Shown: positions 43,563 to 54,241 of the stretch, piece after piece | Numbering within the stretch: position 1 is the first letter of the stretch | How the letters are laid out: each line of letters starts with the position of its first letter | DNA from: JAFGBI01 sp964454025 | GTDB taxonomy: Bacteria; Myxococcota_A; Polyangia; Polyangiales; Polyangiaceae | Assembly: GCA_964454025.1 (NCBI GenBank) | Contig: CAYVRP010000027.1 | Span: 1-64,000, forward strand | Reading direction: 5' to 3' | Length of the DNA stretch: 64,000 nt | The notes under the pieces: generated by a model | What the model saw: the letters and a program-made list of their open reading frames with translations, nothing else | Told to the model about the DNA's origin: nothing | The model's database searches: none | Program-made: the position numbers and the translations under genes

Positions 43563-45008
43563 TCAGCCGTCGTCCTGCGGCCTCGCGACGTCCACGCCCA
43601 GGTGCCGCTGGACGACCTCCAGGAAGCGCTCGCGCACGAAGCGGTGCGGCACGATCGGACGCGGGTAATCCGCCCCGAGCCGCAGGCCGGCGGCCTTCAG
43701 CGCCGCCGGGGGCGCCTCCCAGGGGCGATGGATGAGCGACCGGGGGAGCCGTGCGAGCTCCGGCAGCCAGCGCCGCACGTAGTCGCCCTCCGGATCGAAG
43801 CGCTCGCCCTGAAGCACGGGGTTGAAGACTCGGTAGTACGGCTGGGCATCGGCGCCGCACCCCGCGGACCACTGCCAGCCCGCGTCGTTGTTGGCCGGAT
43901 CCCCATCGGTGAGGTGAGCGAGGTAGTGGGCTTCGCCACGACGGAAGTCGAAGAGCAGGTGCTTGGTGAGGAAGCTCGCGGCGATCATTCGCGCGCGGTT
44001 GTGGACGAAGCCCTCGCCGAGGAGCTGGCGAGCGGCGGCGTCCACCACGGGGTAGCCGGTCCTGCCCTCGACCCAGGCGCGCCAGGCCGCCTCGTCGCGC
44101 CGCCAGGGGAAGCCCGCCCAGGCCGGGCGGAACGGGCGCTCGAGCAGATCGGGCCGGTCCCAGAGGGTGCTGTGAGCGAACTCCCGCCACACGAGCTCGT
44201 TCCTGAACGCCTCGGCCCCGTCGCCCCCGCCGGGGGCGCGATCGATGGCGGCCCAGAGCTGTCGGACCGAGAGCGTGCCCATGACCAGGTCGGCCGAGAG
44301 CCGGCTGGTCCCCGCCAGATCGAGCCGGTCGCGGCGCGCGGCGTAGTCGCGGAGCCCCGACCGCAGGAAGCGCCGCAGCCGCTCCTTCGCGGCGCGCTCG
44401 CCGCCGGGCTGGAGCGCGGGGTTGCGGGTGATGCCGAGCTCGGCGAGCGTGGGGACGCCCCGCGCGCCCGCGCCGACGCCCGCGGGGAGCGGCGACAGCG
44501 CGCGCGGGGCCGGCAGCGGCGGTGTGGTCTTGACCGCCCGGCGCCAGGCGCGCGCGAACGCCGTGAACACGGAGTACGGCGTCCCGGCCCCGCTGCGCAG
44601 CGTACCGGGCGGAACCAGCGTCTCGCCCGCGAAGAGCTCGAGCTGCCCGCCGAGGGCCGCGAGCAGCCGCCGGTCGCGCTCGCGCCCCGCGGGGTCGGTC
44701 ACGCGGTGCGCGACCACGCGATCGACCCGCCAGTCGTGCACCAAACGGGGGACTACGCTCTCGGCGGGCCCCTCGACGACGAGCAGGCGAGTCCCGCGCG
44801 CAGCGAGCTCGTCCGCGAGGGAGCCCAGCGACTCGAGCAGGAATTGCGCCCGGTGCGCCCGCGCTCGCGCCCGCGCCGGCCCGAGCGTGCTCGGCTCGAG
44901 CACGAACAGGGGGACGATCTCGCCGGCGGCGGCGGCCCGGAGCGGCTCGTGATCCGCCAGCCGCAGATCGTGCTCGCGGAACCAGACGAGGGTGCGCGGC
45001 GTGGTCAC
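43563..45008 (-). CDS. phr: Deoxyribodipyrimidine photolyase
   Basis: 481 aa from GTG at 45008, overlapping the previous stop as GTGA. The N-terminal antenna domain starts PRTLVWFREHDLRLADHEPL. The FAD domain has WREFAHSTLWDRPDLLERPFRPAW, GRTGYPVVDAAARQLLGEGFVHNRARMIAASFLTKHLL, and NNDAGWQWSAGCGADAQPYYRVFNPVLQGERFDPEGDYVRRWLPEL, all signatures of class I CPD photolyases. It repairs UV-induced cyclobutane dimers using blue light. Last gene of the photoprotection run. Confidence 0.95.
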   Translation of the reverse strand: MTTPRTLVWFREHDLRLADHEPLRAAAAGEIVPLFVLEPSTLGPARARARAHRAQFLLESLGSLADELAARGTRLLVVEGPAESVVPRLVHDWRVDRVVAHRVTDPAGRERDRRLLAALGGQLELFAGETLVPPGTLRSGAGTPYSVFTAFARAWRRAVKTTPPLPAPRALSPLPAGVGAGARGVPTLAELGITRNPALQPGGERAAKERLRRFLRSGLRDYAARRDRLDLAGTSRLSADLVMGTLSVRQLWAAIDRAPGGGDGAEAFRNELVWREFAHSTLWDRPDLLERPFRPAWAGFPWRRDEAAWRAWVEGRTGYPVVDAAARQLLGEGFVHNRARMIAASFLTKHLLFDFRRGEAHYLAHLTDGDPANNDAGWQWSAGCGADAQPYYRVFNPVLQGERFDPEGDYVRRWLPELARLPRSLIHRPWEAPPAALKAAGLRLGADYPRPIVPHRFVRERFLEVVQRHLGVDVARPQDDG

Positions 45009-45772
45009 GGGAAGCGGAGCTCGACCCCGAGCACGCCGTAGTGCAGCCACGTGAACGAGTACACCTCGTCGACGTTCGAACCGCCCTCGACCGTGCGATA
45101 CCCGGCGCGCACCGTCACCCCCTCGCGCACGGCCCAGGTCCCGGCCAGGAGGATGTCCTCCGCCCGACCCTGCGGCGCCGCCAGCGCGTCAGCGTCGAGG
45201 AGCAGGCCGAGTACGCCGCCCCCCGGCCGCCACGCGAGGTGAAGGTTCACGAGCGGCACGAAGCCGGTGTTCGTCTTGCGGCGCGCCTCCCCCCCGTACA
45301 GGCTCACCTCCGCGTCGCGGATCTTGCCGGTGAGCCCCACCCCGAGCTCGAGCTCGTCGCGCCGGAGCAGGTCGTAGCGGTAGGTGAGGCGGTACGAGTC
45401 GAAGCGATAGACGGCGAGCGCGGTGCTCCCCGCGGCGAAGGTCCGCCCCTCGAAGCTCACGTCGCGGTCGAGGGTCCCCCGGGCGAGGACGGTCAGGGGC
45501 GCGTAGAGCGCGGTGACGAGGTGCCGCTCGGCGAAGCGGTAGCCGGCGCGCACGCGGAAGGCCGGCGCGGCCTTGGTGGAGAGATCGTCGACCAGCGAGA
45601 GCCGGGTGCCCCCGTCCCCGGGGATGCGCACGACGTTGGCCGACGCCGCGGCCACACCGCCCTCGAGGTCCACTTCGAGCCCGTCCGCCCACACGGGCCG
45701 CGCGGCCCCGAGCAGCGTCAGGACACCCACCGCCGAGACGAAGCGCCGCAGGGAGCTCACCGGGGTCTTCAT
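45005..45772 (-). CDS. Small outer-membrane beta-barrel protein
   Basis: 255 aa from ATG at 45772; the open frame extends upstream through the epimerase gene antisense and is not coding. A signal peptide (LRRFVSAVGVLTLLGAARPVWA) precedes alternating amphipathic strands (AFRVRAGYRFAERHLVTALYAPLTV, RLTYRYDLLRRDELELGVGLTGKIRDAEVSLY, VTVRAGYRTVEGGSNVDEVYSFTWLHYGVLGVELRFP) ending in an aromatic-x-Pro terminus, as in outer-membrane barrels. It sits between the TIGR01777 epimerase (11-base gap) and the photolyase (4-base overlap). Role unknown; its place suggests a link to the light-response genes. Confidence 0.75.
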   Translation of the reverse strand: MKTPVSSLRRFVSAVGVLTLLGAARPVWADGLEVDLEGGVAAASANVVRIPGDGGTRLSLVDDLSTKAAPAFRVRAGYRFAERHLVTALYAPLTVLARGTLDRDVSFEGRTFAAGSTALAVYRFDSYRLTYRYDLLRRDELELGVGLTGKIRDAEVSLYGGEARRKTNTGFVPLVNLHLAWRPGGGVLGLLLDADALAAPQGRAEDILLAGTWAVREGVTVRAGYRTVEGGSNVDEVYSFTWLHYGVLGVELRFP

Positions 45773-45783
45773 GGCGCACCCCC

Positions 45784-46716
45784 CTACCGAGCGCCAGCCT
45801 CCTCGCCGAGGGCCGCCGCGAGGGCGGGGGCGAGCGTCGGGAAGGCGAAGGGGTAGCCGCTGTCCCGCGCCACGACCGGCAGCACCCGCTGCGACGCGGT
45901 CAGGACCTCCGCCATGTCGCCGAGGGCGGCGCGCAGCGCCCGCGCGGGCACGGGGAGGAGCGCCGGCCGCCGCAGGGCGGCGGCGAGCGCCCGCGTGAAC
46001 TCCGCGTTGGTCTCCGGCGCGGGCGCCACCGCGTTCATCGCGCCCTGGATCGCGGCCGAACGGGCGGCATGCAGCAGCATCCCAACGACGTCGTCGAGGT
46101 GGACCCAAGACATCCACTGCCGGCCACCGGCGAGGCGGCCGCCGAGCCCCAGCCGGAAGGGCGTGCGCATCGCCGCGAGGGCGCCGCCGCCCCGCGCCAG
46201 CACGACGCCGAGGCGGGCGCACACCACGCGGATCCCGAGCTGGGCCGCACCCAGGGCCGCCGCCTCCCACTCCACGCAGACCTCCGCGAGGAAGCCCGAC
46301 CCCGGCGCGGAGCGCTCGTCCAGCAGCTCGTCGCCGCGGTCGCCGTAGTAGCCGACGGCGGAGGCGGAGACGAGCACCGCCGGTCGTCGCTCGAGCGCCG
46401 CGAGCCCCGCGACCAGGTGACGGGTCCCCAGGACCCGGCTGTCGCGGATGCGCCGGCGGCGCGCCGCCGTCCAGCGACCCGCCGCGATCGGCTCCCCGGC
46501 GAGGTGAAAGACGACGTCGGCGCCAGCGAGCGCCGCCGCCGGCGCGGGCTCGGCCTCGGGGTCCCAACGCCGGGCGACCACGCCGGGGAGCGCGGTGGCG
46601 GCTCGCGCCGGCGAGCGCGTGAGGACGACCGGCGCCTCGAGCCGCTGCAGGAGCGCCCTGCCCACGAGCCCGGTCGCGCCGCTGACCACCGCGCGCAAAG
46701 GCGTCACCCCCGTCAT
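45784..46716 (-). CDS. TIGR01777-family NAD(P)-dependent epimerase
   Basis: 310 aa from ATG at 46716. The nucleotide motif is VVSGATGLVGRALLQRL (about 9-25), with LAGEPIAAGRW, VLVSASAVGYYGDRGDELLDE (Tyr of the active site), ARLGVVLARGGGALAAM and WMSWVHLDDVVGMLL. These match the extended SDR group TIGR01777 (YfcH type). Such genes often travel with photolyase and carotenoid genes in light-response clusters of other bacteria. The substrate is not known. Confidence 0.9.
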   Translation of the reverse strand: MTGVTPLRAVVSGATGLVGRALLQRLEAPVVLTRSPARAATALPGVVARRWDPEAEPAPAAALAGADVVFHLAGEPIAAGRWTAARRRRIRDSRVLGTRHLVAGLAALERRPAVLVSASAVGYYGDRGDELLDERSAPGSGFLAEVCVEWEAAALGAAQLGIRVVCARLGVVLARGGGALAAMRTPFRLGLGGRLAGGRQWMSWVHLDDVVGMLLHAARSAAIQGAMNAVAPAPETNAEFTRALAAALRRPALLPVPARALRAALGDMAEVLTASQRVLPVVARDSGYPFAFPTLAPALAAALGEEAGAR

Positions 46717-46792
46717 CGCCGGTCCCCTCCCCCGGACGTCCGCCGAGTGGCCACCTGGTCGCCCATGGTTCGGCCGCCGTGCTCCGCGCCGC

Positions 46793-48289
46793 CTACTGGA
46801 ACCAGGCGGCGCGCTTGAGGATGAGCCCCGCGGAGATCCGCCCCGACTCGTAGATGGTCGGCAGCCCGCTGCCGGGGTGGGTGCCGCCACCGACCAGGTA
46901 GAGGCGGCCGACCTCCTCGAAGGCGTTGTGGGGCCGGAAGAGGAGCATCTGATCGAAAGAATGAGCGAGGTTGAAGACCGCCCCGCGGTACACGTGGACG
47001 TCTCGCTCGAATTGCTGCGGGGTAATCCGCCGCTCGAGCACGATGTGCTTGGACAGATCGGTGAAGCCGCCGCGCTCCTCGGCGAGGCGGACGGCCAGGT
47101 CCCGGTAGCGGTCCTGCTCGCGCTCCCAGTCGATGTGGCTCCGGTTGTTGGCGACCGGGACCAGGAGGTAGATCGTCGAGTGGCCCTCGGGGGCGAGGGT
47201 CGGGTCGGTCACGCTCGCGTTCTGGACGTAAACGGACGGATCCTCGGAGAGGACCAGCCGCTCGGCGATGTCGTCGACGTTCCGCTTGTAGTCGCGCGCG
47301 AAGAGGATGCTGTGGTGCGGGAGCGAGCCGTACTGCCGGTCGACCCCCAGGTAGACCATGAAGGTGGAGCAGGAGATCCCCTTGCGCTCGAGCCGATCGG
47401 GGGCCCACTTGCGGACGGTGCCCGGGGGCAGGAGCCGCTCCATCGCGTAGCCGAAGTCGGCGTTCAGCACGACGTAGTCGGCGCGGAGCTCCTCTCCGTC
47501 CGCGAGGCGCACCCCCCGGGCCTCGCCGTTCTGGACCAGGATCTGCTCCACCGGCGTGGACAGCCGGATCGTCCCGCCGTGCTCCTCGACGACCCGGGCC
47601 ATGGCGAGGCTGATCTGGTTGAGCCCGCCGATCGGGTGGTGGATGCCCTGGGAGTGCTCCATCAGGGCGATCATGCTGAAGAGCGCCGGGCACTTCCACG
47701 GCGACATCCCCAGGTACTTGGCCTGGAACGTGAACGAGAGGCGGAGCTCCTCCACGTCGAAGTAGCCGGCGAGGTGCGCGTGCAGGCTCTTGTGGGCGTC
47801 GAGGTACGGGAGCGCCCGCAGCAGCGTCGGACGGAGCAGGGGGGTCGGGGTGCTATAGGGCAACTTCAGGCAGGGCACCAACCGCTCGAGCTTCTTCGCC
47901 TCGTAGGAGAGGAAGCGCTCGTAGCCGGCGACGTTGCCGGGGAAGATGCGCGCGATCTGCTCGCGCATGGCGTTCCGATCCCGGGTGGGGAGAAACTCCC
48001 GACCGTCGGCGAAGACGAGCCGGTAGAGCGGGTCGAGGGAGACGATGTCGAGGTAGTCCTCCACGCGCCGCCCCGCGAGCTCGAACACCTCGTCCAGGAG
48101 GCCCTTCATCATCAGGAAGGTCGGGCCGAGATCGAAGCGATAGTCACCGGCGACGATGGCGGCGTTGCGCCCACCGACCCGATCCTGCTTCTCGAGCACC
48201 GTGACCTCGCAGCCATGGCGCGCGAGGATCATGGCCGCCGTCAGGCCGCCCGGGCCCGCGCCGACCACCAGCACCTTGGTTGTTGCCAT
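46793..48289 (-). CDS. crtN: Carotenoid desaturase (CrtN/CrtI family)
   Basis: 498 aa. The FAD dinucleotide motif is VVGAGPGGLTAAMILARHGCEVTVLEKQDRVGGR, then YRFDLGPTFLMM. The C-terminal signature YLVGGGTHPGSGLPTIYESGR is that of phytoene/diapophytoene desaturases. Together with the second desaturase-like gene and the aldehyde dehydrogenase, the set crtN-aldH-crtNb is the known C30 (diapolycopene) pathway composition, so a diapophytoene desaturase is favoured over a C40 enzyme. No phytoene or diapophytoene synthase is in the window, so precursor supply must come from elsewhere. Confidence 0.85.
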   Translation of the reverse strand: MATTKVLVVGAGPGGLTAAMILARHGCEVTVLEKQDRVGGRNAAIVAGDYRFDLGPTFLMMKGLLDEVFELAGRRVEDYLDIVSLDPLYRLVFADGREFLPTRDRNAMREQIARIFPGNVAGYERFLSYEAKKLERLVPCLKLPYSTPTPLLRPTLLRALPYLDAHKSLHAHLAGYFDVEELRLSFTFQAKYLGMSPWKCPALFSMIALMEHSQGIHHPIGGLNQISLAMARVVEEHGGTIRLSTPVEQILVQNGEARGVRLADGEELRADYVVLNADFGYAMERLLPPGTVRKWAPDRLERKGISCSTFMVYLGVDRQYGSLPHHSILFARDYKRNVDDIAERLVLSEDPSVYVQNASVTDPTLAPEGHSTIYLLVPVANNRSHIDWEREQDRYRDLAVRLAEERGGFTDLSKHIVLERRITPQQFERDVHVYRGAVFNLAHSFDQMLLFRPHNAFEEVGRLYLVGGGTHPGSGLPTIYESGRISAGLILKRAAWFQ

Positions 48290-48310
48290 CTCTCTGGTTC
48301 TCCCTCGGGG

Positions 48311-49804
48311 TCAGGCTCGCGGCAGCGAGCGGCTGAGCATCATGCCGGCGTTCTGACCGGAGAGGATCACCATGCAGGTGCCCCCGCCCGGGTTCACGCT
48401 GCCGCCGGCGAAGTAGAGGTTCGCGTAGAGCTCGCTCCGCTGCGGCGCCTTCAGGCTGTAGTTCTTGCGCCAGTGGTTGAGGGTGCCGTAGATGGCGCCG
48501 CGGTTCGAGTAGTAGAGCCGCTCGATGTCCTCGGGGACCAGCATGTCCTCGACGACGACGTGGCGCCGCAGGCCCACGAGCCCCATCCGCTCGAGCTTGT
48601 CGATCACGCGGTCACGCAGGGCCTCGTAGTCCTGGCGGGTGAAGGGTGGATCCTGCACGCAGGGGATGTGCGGCAGCGCCTTGATGATGGAGTGCCCCGG
48701 CGGCGCGAGCCCCGGTTCGGTCTTGGTGGGACAGACCAGGTAGATGTGCGGGTCCTCGGGCAGCTGGTGGCGCCGGTGAATGGTGTGGCAGAAGCGCTCG
48801 GCGTCCGCCGAGTAGAAGAAATTGTGGTGCAAGAGCTGCGGGTAATCGTGCCGGATGCCGAGGTGCAGCACGAGCCCCGACGCCGCCGGCTCGAAGCGTT
48901 TCCGGTAGCCCGGCAGGAGCGAGCGCCCCTCGGGGAGCAGCCGCTCGTAGGTGGGGATGACCTCCATGTTGGAAACGACCGCGTCCGCGGCGAGGCGGGT
49001 CCCGTCCCCGAGCGTGACGCCGGTGACGCGGCGCCCTTCGCTGGTGATGGACGTGACCTCCGTCCCCAGCCGCACCACGACGCCGAGCTCGTCCATCAGG
49101 CGAGCGTAGGCGCGCGCGAGGTTGTACATCCCGCCCTCGACGTACCAGAGCCCGTAGCCGAGCTGCGAGTACGCCAGCAGGTTCATCATCCCCGGCGAGT
49201 CGTAGGGAGAGGAGCCGACGTACTTGCTGAAGAAGGCGAGCATGTCCCGGAGGTGCGGCTCGGTGACGTGGCGCGTCACGCCCTGGTACATGGTGCTGAC
49301 GAAGGCCCGATCCGCGAGCTCCGCCACGTCGCTGCGCCGCAGGATGTCGGCGACGGTCTGCGACGCGGGCTCGAGGTAGGCGCGCTCCGAGAACCGCCAC
49401 AGCCGCCGGGAGTGCTCGAGGAAGCTGAAGTATCCATCCGCGCCGGCGCCGAGCCGCTCGAGCTCGCGCTCCATCAACCGGAGATCGGAGCAGAGGTCGA
49501 GGCGGGTGCCGTCGGGGTAGAACCCGCGCCACTGCGGGTCGAGAGCCCGGAGAGTGACGTAGTCCTCCATCCGGACGCCGGCGCGATCGAAGACGCGGCG
49601 GAAGAGGTGGGGCAAGATGATGATGGAGGGCCCGAGGTCGAAGCTGAACCCCTCCTTGACGAGCACGTTCAGCTTGCCGCCGATCCGCTCGTTCTTCTCC
49701 AGCACCTGGACGTCGAAGCCCTCGGTGGCGAGGGTGATCGCGGCAGCGATGCCCCCCAGCCCGGCGCCGATGACGATGACGCTCTGGTTCCGCCGGGTCC
49801 TCAT
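48311..49804 (-). CDS. Diapolycopene/diaponeurosporene oxygenase-like enzyme (CrtP/CrtNb family)
   Basis: 497 aa. FAD motif VIGAGLGGIAAAITLATEGFDVQVLEKNERIGGKLN, then FSFDLGPSIIILPHLF. The C-terminal block reads YFAGGSVNPGGGTCMVILSGQNA, where the desaturase HPG is changed to NPGGG, as in the oxygenase-type members that oxidise terminal methyl groups to aldehydes. It ends 21 bases before the crtN start. The name is by similarity and neighbourhood; a second desaturase is the alternative. Confidence 0.78.
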   Translation of the reverse strand: MRTRRNQSVIVIGAGLGGIAAAITLATEGFDVQVLEKNERIGGKLNVLVKEGFSFDLGPSIIILPHLFRRVFDRAGVRMEDYVTLRALDPQWRGFYPDGTRLDLCSDLRLMERELERLGAGADGYFSFLEHSRRLWRFSERAYLEPASQTVADILRRSDVAELADRAFVSTMYQGVTRHVTEPHLRDMLAFFSKYVGSSPYDSPGMMNLLAYSQLGYGLWYVEGGMYNLARAYARLMDELGVVVRLGTEVTSITSEGRRVTGVTLGDGTRLAADAVVSNMEVIPTYERLLPEGRSLLPGYRKRFEPAASGLVLHLGIRHDYPQLLHHNFFYSADAERFCHTIHRRHQLPEDPHIYLVCPTKTEPGLAPPGHSIIKALPHIPCVQDPPFTRQDYEALRDRVIDKLERMGLVGLRRHVVVEDMLVPEDIERLYYSNRGAIYGTLNHWRKNYSLKAPQRSELYANLYFAGGSVNPGGGTCMVILSGQNAGMMLSRSLPRA

Positions 49805-49900
49805 GGCCCCCCCTTCTACCAGCGGTCCCGCGGGACGTCACCGTGCCGGTGCCGGACCTCGGCCGCGGCGTGGCGTCTCCGGGGAGGAGGGCGAGCCGGC

Positions 49901-51457
<1,557 letters not shown>

Positions 51458-51574
51458 CGCCCACCTCTCTCGGCCCCGCTCATAACACGGTCCCGCCCGC
51501 CCCGGGGCGTGCCCCGCGCCCCGGGCCTCGGGAGCGTTGGGTCCGGGACGGGGCGTGCACTAGGATGCCCGCCC
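51458..51574. promoter_or_regulatory. Divergent promoter region of carotenoid run and GH3 gene
   Basis: 117 bases between the ALDH start and the GH3 start must hold both promoters. No clear dyad or strong -35/-10 pair is seen by eye. A weak AGGATG lies before the GH3 ATG. Confidence 0.4.
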
Positions 51575-53143
51575 ATGAGCAGCGTGATGGGGCAGCTCTT
51601 CCTTGCGTACTCCCGGCAGCGGATGCGGCGGATCGCGCAGTGGATGGCGAACCCGGCCGCGGAGCAGGCGTCCCTGCTCGCGCACCTCGCGCGCCGGGGG
51701 GCGGCGACCCGGTTCGGCCGGGATCACGACCTGGGCGCCGTGCGGTCGGTGGCGGACTACCAGGCGCGGGTCCCGCTGCGCAGATTCCACGAGCTCGAAC
51801 CCTACTGGGCGCGGCTCCGCGCCGGCGAGCGCGCCGTGACCTGGCCGGGGCGGATCCGGCTCTTCGCCGTGACCTCCGGGAGCACCGGGCAGCCCAAGTA
51901 CGTACCCGTCTCCGAGGAGGGGCTCAGGGGCTTCCTCCTCGCGGGGCGCGACATCCTCTCGCACTACATCGTCAACACGCGAGACGTCGCTCATTTCCGC
52001 GGCAAGTTCCTCTACCTCGGCGGGAGCCGGGAGCCTACCCCGGGGCCGAACGGCGTGGTGAACGGCGATCTCAGCGGCATCGTCGCGGAGCAGACGCCGT
52101 GGGTCTACCGCCCCTTCCGGCTGCCCACCCCCCGCGTGCATCTGGTCCCGGACTGGGAAGCCAAGCTCGATGCCGTGGCCGACGAGGCCTGGAACGCGGA
52201 CGTGCGGGGGGTGAGCGGGATCCCGTCCTGGCTGGTGGCGCTGTTCGAGCGCGTGCTGGAGCGGCGCCGCGCGGCCGGGCTCCCGGCGAGCTGCATCGCG
52301 GACGCCTGGCCGAACCTCACCCTGGTCGTCCACGGGGGCGTCAGCTTCGAGCCCTACCGGGGCCTGTTCCAGCAGCTCATCGGCCGGCCCTTCTACGGCC
52401 TCGAGGTCTACCTCGGCTCCGAGGGGTTCCTCGCCATCCAGGATCAGGCGGGGAGCCCCGACCTGGCGCTCCGCATGGACGCGGGGATCTTCCACGAGTT
52501 CGTCCCGGTCGAGGCGCTGGGCTCCGAGCGCCCGCCGCGGCACTGGGCGGGAACGGTCGAGACGGGGGTGGAGTACGCGATCGCCGTGACCACGGCCAGC
52601 GGCCTCTGGGGGTCGCTGATCGGCGACACGGTGCGATTCACCTCGCTGCGGCCGCACCGCCTCCGCTTCGCCGGGCGCACCGAGCAATTCCTGAGCGCCT
52701 TCGGCGAGCACCTGCGCGACGTGGACGTGGAGGCGGCGGTGGTGGTCGCCTGCGAGCAGACGGGGGCGCGAATCGCCGAGTTCCACGTGGCGCCCATCTA
52801 CCCGAGCGCCGACTCCCGGAGACGCGGGCATCAGTGGTTCGTCGAGCTCGACCTGCCGCCCCCCGACCCGGACGCCTTCGTCCGCGCGCTGGACACCGCG
52901 CTCCAGCGCCGCAACGTGGACTACGAGGAGCACCGCCGTCACGACGCGGACCTCCCGCTGCCCGAGCTCTGCCCGGTCCCCCCGGGGACCTTCTACGCCG
53001 CCATGCGGCGGCTCGGGCGGATCGGCGGGCAGTACAAGGTCCCCCACGTGCAGAACGACCGCCACTTCGCGGAGCTGTTGCTGGAGGTGGTCCGCGCCGG
53101 CGTGCCCGATGGGGGCACCCCGCGACCGGAGGGGCACCGGTAG
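51575..53143 (+). CDS. GH3-family acyl-acid amido synthetase
   Basis: 522 aa from ATG at 51575. Three nucleotide motifs of the GH3 family are present: LFAVTSGSTGQPKYVPVSEEG (motif I), FYGLEVYLGSEGFLAIQ (motif II, YxxSE type), and YAIAVTTASGLWGSLIGDTVRFTSLRPHRLRFAGR (motif III). The C-terminus ends GRIGGQYKVPHVQNDRHF, as in GH3 enzymes. Plant members activate carboxylic acids (jasmonate, auxin, benzoate) with ATP and join an amino acid. Bacterial substrates are mostly unknown. Its place opposite an aldehyde-dehydrogenase/carotenoid run suggests a carotenoid acid as substrate; that is inference. Confidence 0.85.
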   Translation: MSSVMGQLFLAYSRQRMRRIAQWMANPAAEQASLLAHLARRGAATRFGRDHDLGAVRSVADYQARVPLRRFHELEPYWARLRAGERAVTWPGRIRLFAVTSGSTGQPKYVPVSEEGLRGFLLAGRDILSHYIVNTRDVAHFRGKFLYLGGSREPTPGPNGVVNGDLSGIVAEQTPWVYRPFRLPTPRVHLVPDWEAKLDAVADEAWNADVRGVSGIPSWLVALFERVLERRRAAGLPASCIADAWPNLTLVVHGGVSFEPYRGLFQQLIGRPFYGLEVYLGSEGFLAIQDQAGSPDLALRMDAGIFHEFVPVEALGSERPPRHWAGTVETGVEYAIAVTTASGLWGSLIGDTVRFTSLRPHRLRFAGRTEQFLSAFGEHLRDVDVEAAVVVACEQTGARIAEFHVAPIYPSADSRRRGHQWFVELDLPPPDPDAFVRALDTALQRRNVDYEEHRRHDADLPLPELCPVPPGTFYAAMRRLGRIGGQYKVPHVQNDRHFAELLLEVVRAGVPDGGTPRPEGHR

Positions 53144-53181
53144 CTTTCCCGCGGGACGCGGACGGGCGAACATCCCGGGGG

Positions 53182-53520
53182 ATGCCCCACAGCTCATACT
53201 TCTTCATGGCCGCGGCCATCCTCTCGGAGGTGGGCGCGACGACCGCCCTCAAGGCAACGGAGGGCTTCACTCGGCTCTGGCCCACCCTCCTCAGCCTCGC
53301 CGGCTACGGTGCGGCCTTCTACTGCCTGTCGCGGACGATGGATCACATCCCCGTGGGCGTGACCTACGCGGTCTGGGCGGGGGCAGGCCTGGTGCTGATC
53401 ACGCTGTTCGCCTGGGCCCTCTACGGCCAGCGCCCGGATCTGCCCGCCGTGCTGGGCATGGCCTGCATCGGCGCCGGGATCATCGTGATGGGGCTGTTCA
53501 GCAGCTCCTTCGCCCATTGA
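53182..53520 (+). CDS. Small multidrug resistance (SMR/EmrE) family transporter
   Basis: 112 aa, four helices. The essential Glu is in AAAILSEVGATTALKATEGFTRLWPT (Glu16), followed by PTLLSLAGYGAAFYCLSRTMDHIPVGVTYAVWAGAGLVLI and GIIVMGLFSSSFAH. Matches the EmrE core in length and order. SMR proteins exchange protons for cationic drugs or guanidinium, or export polyamines. It follows the GH3 gene by 38 bases, so the two may be co-transcribed. Confidence 0.9.
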   Translation: MPHSSYFFMAAAILSEVGATTALKATEGFTRLWPTLLSLAGYGAAFYCLSRTMDHIPVGVTYAVWAGAGLVLITLFAWALYGQRPDLPAVLGMACIGAGIIVMGLFSSSFAH

Positions 53521-53617
53521 CTCCCCACCCCACCAGGCTATCGGCTGGTCGGTCGGCACTCGAGTTTCTGCTCGTCCGGTGCGGGCTCTCCAGGCAGGAA
53601 TTCTCGCGAGACAGCCG

Positions 53618-53661
53618 TTGACAGCCGCGTCAGCCATGTTCAACCTCACCTTACGTAAGGT
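53618..53661 (+). promoter_or_regulatory. Promoter with perfect palindrome before DUF2141/wrbA genes
   Basis: TTGACA (53618-53623) and a weak CAACCT (53641-53646) are 17 bases apart. Directly after lies ACCTTACGTAAGGT (53648-53661), a perfect 14-base dyad that ends 12 bases before the DUF2141 ATG. A dyad at the start of transcription suggests a repressor site, for example of TetR or MarR type. Confidence 0.55.
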
Positions 53662-53673
53662 AAGGACGGGGCC

Positions 53674-54117
53674 ATGGTACGAAGGGCAGCGGCAGGGGCG
53701 ATGGTGGCGGCAGCTCTGGGGTTCTCGACCGGAGCCGGGGCCGAGCCGGCGGGAGCGGTGGCGATCGAGGTGGGCGGGCTGAAAGGCGAACGAGGCGAGG
53801 TCGTCTGCGCCCTCTTCGATCGAGCCGAGGCGTTCCCGAGCGAGTCGGGCGCGCGCGCCGGGCGCTACTCACCGATCGCGGAGAGCAAGGCGGTGTGCAC
53901 CTTCGAGGGCCTCCCGGCGGGGCGCTACGCGGCGGCGGTGTTTCACGACGAGGACGGGGACCGGCACCTTCGCACGGTCCTCGGCGTCCCGCGAGAGGGC
54001 TACGGGTTCTCGAACGGGGCCAAGGCGGGGACCTTCGGGCCGCCGAAGTTCGCGGCGGCCGCCTTCGAGTTCGACGGCAAGTCCAAGCGGATCGCGGTCC
54101 GCATACAGTACCCGTGA
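53674..54117 (+). CDS. Exported DUF2141-family protein
   Basis: 147 aa. A signal peptide (AAAGAMVAAALGFSTGAGA) precedes a ~115-residue beta-sandwich-like domain: VAIEVGGLKGERGEVVCALFDRAEAFPSE, CTFEGLPAGRYAAAVFHDEDGDRHLRTVLGVPREGYGFSNGA and FGPPKFAAAAFEFDGKSKRIAVRIQYP. This is DUF2141, a small periplasmic family often found near carotenoid or stress genes; its biochemistry is unknown. The paralogue at 54900 is nearly the same domain. First gene of the wrbA group. Confidence 0.85.
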   Translation: MVRRAAAGAMVAAALGFSTGAGAEPAGAVAIEVGGLKGERGEVVCALFDRAEAFPSESGARAGRYSPIAESKAVCTFEGLPAGRYAAAVFHDEDGDRHLRTVLGVPREGYGFSNGAKAGTFGPPKFAAAAFEFDGKSKRIAVRIQYP

Positions 54118-54241
54118 GCGGGAACGGCTCGCGCCGCCGAGGCGCGGCGGGCCGGGAGACGCCCACGGTTCTCGAGTCAGGGGCGGCCGTCGGCGCGACC
54201 GAAGGCCAGCCGCGGCGAAGCATGAGAGAGAGGAGACGACC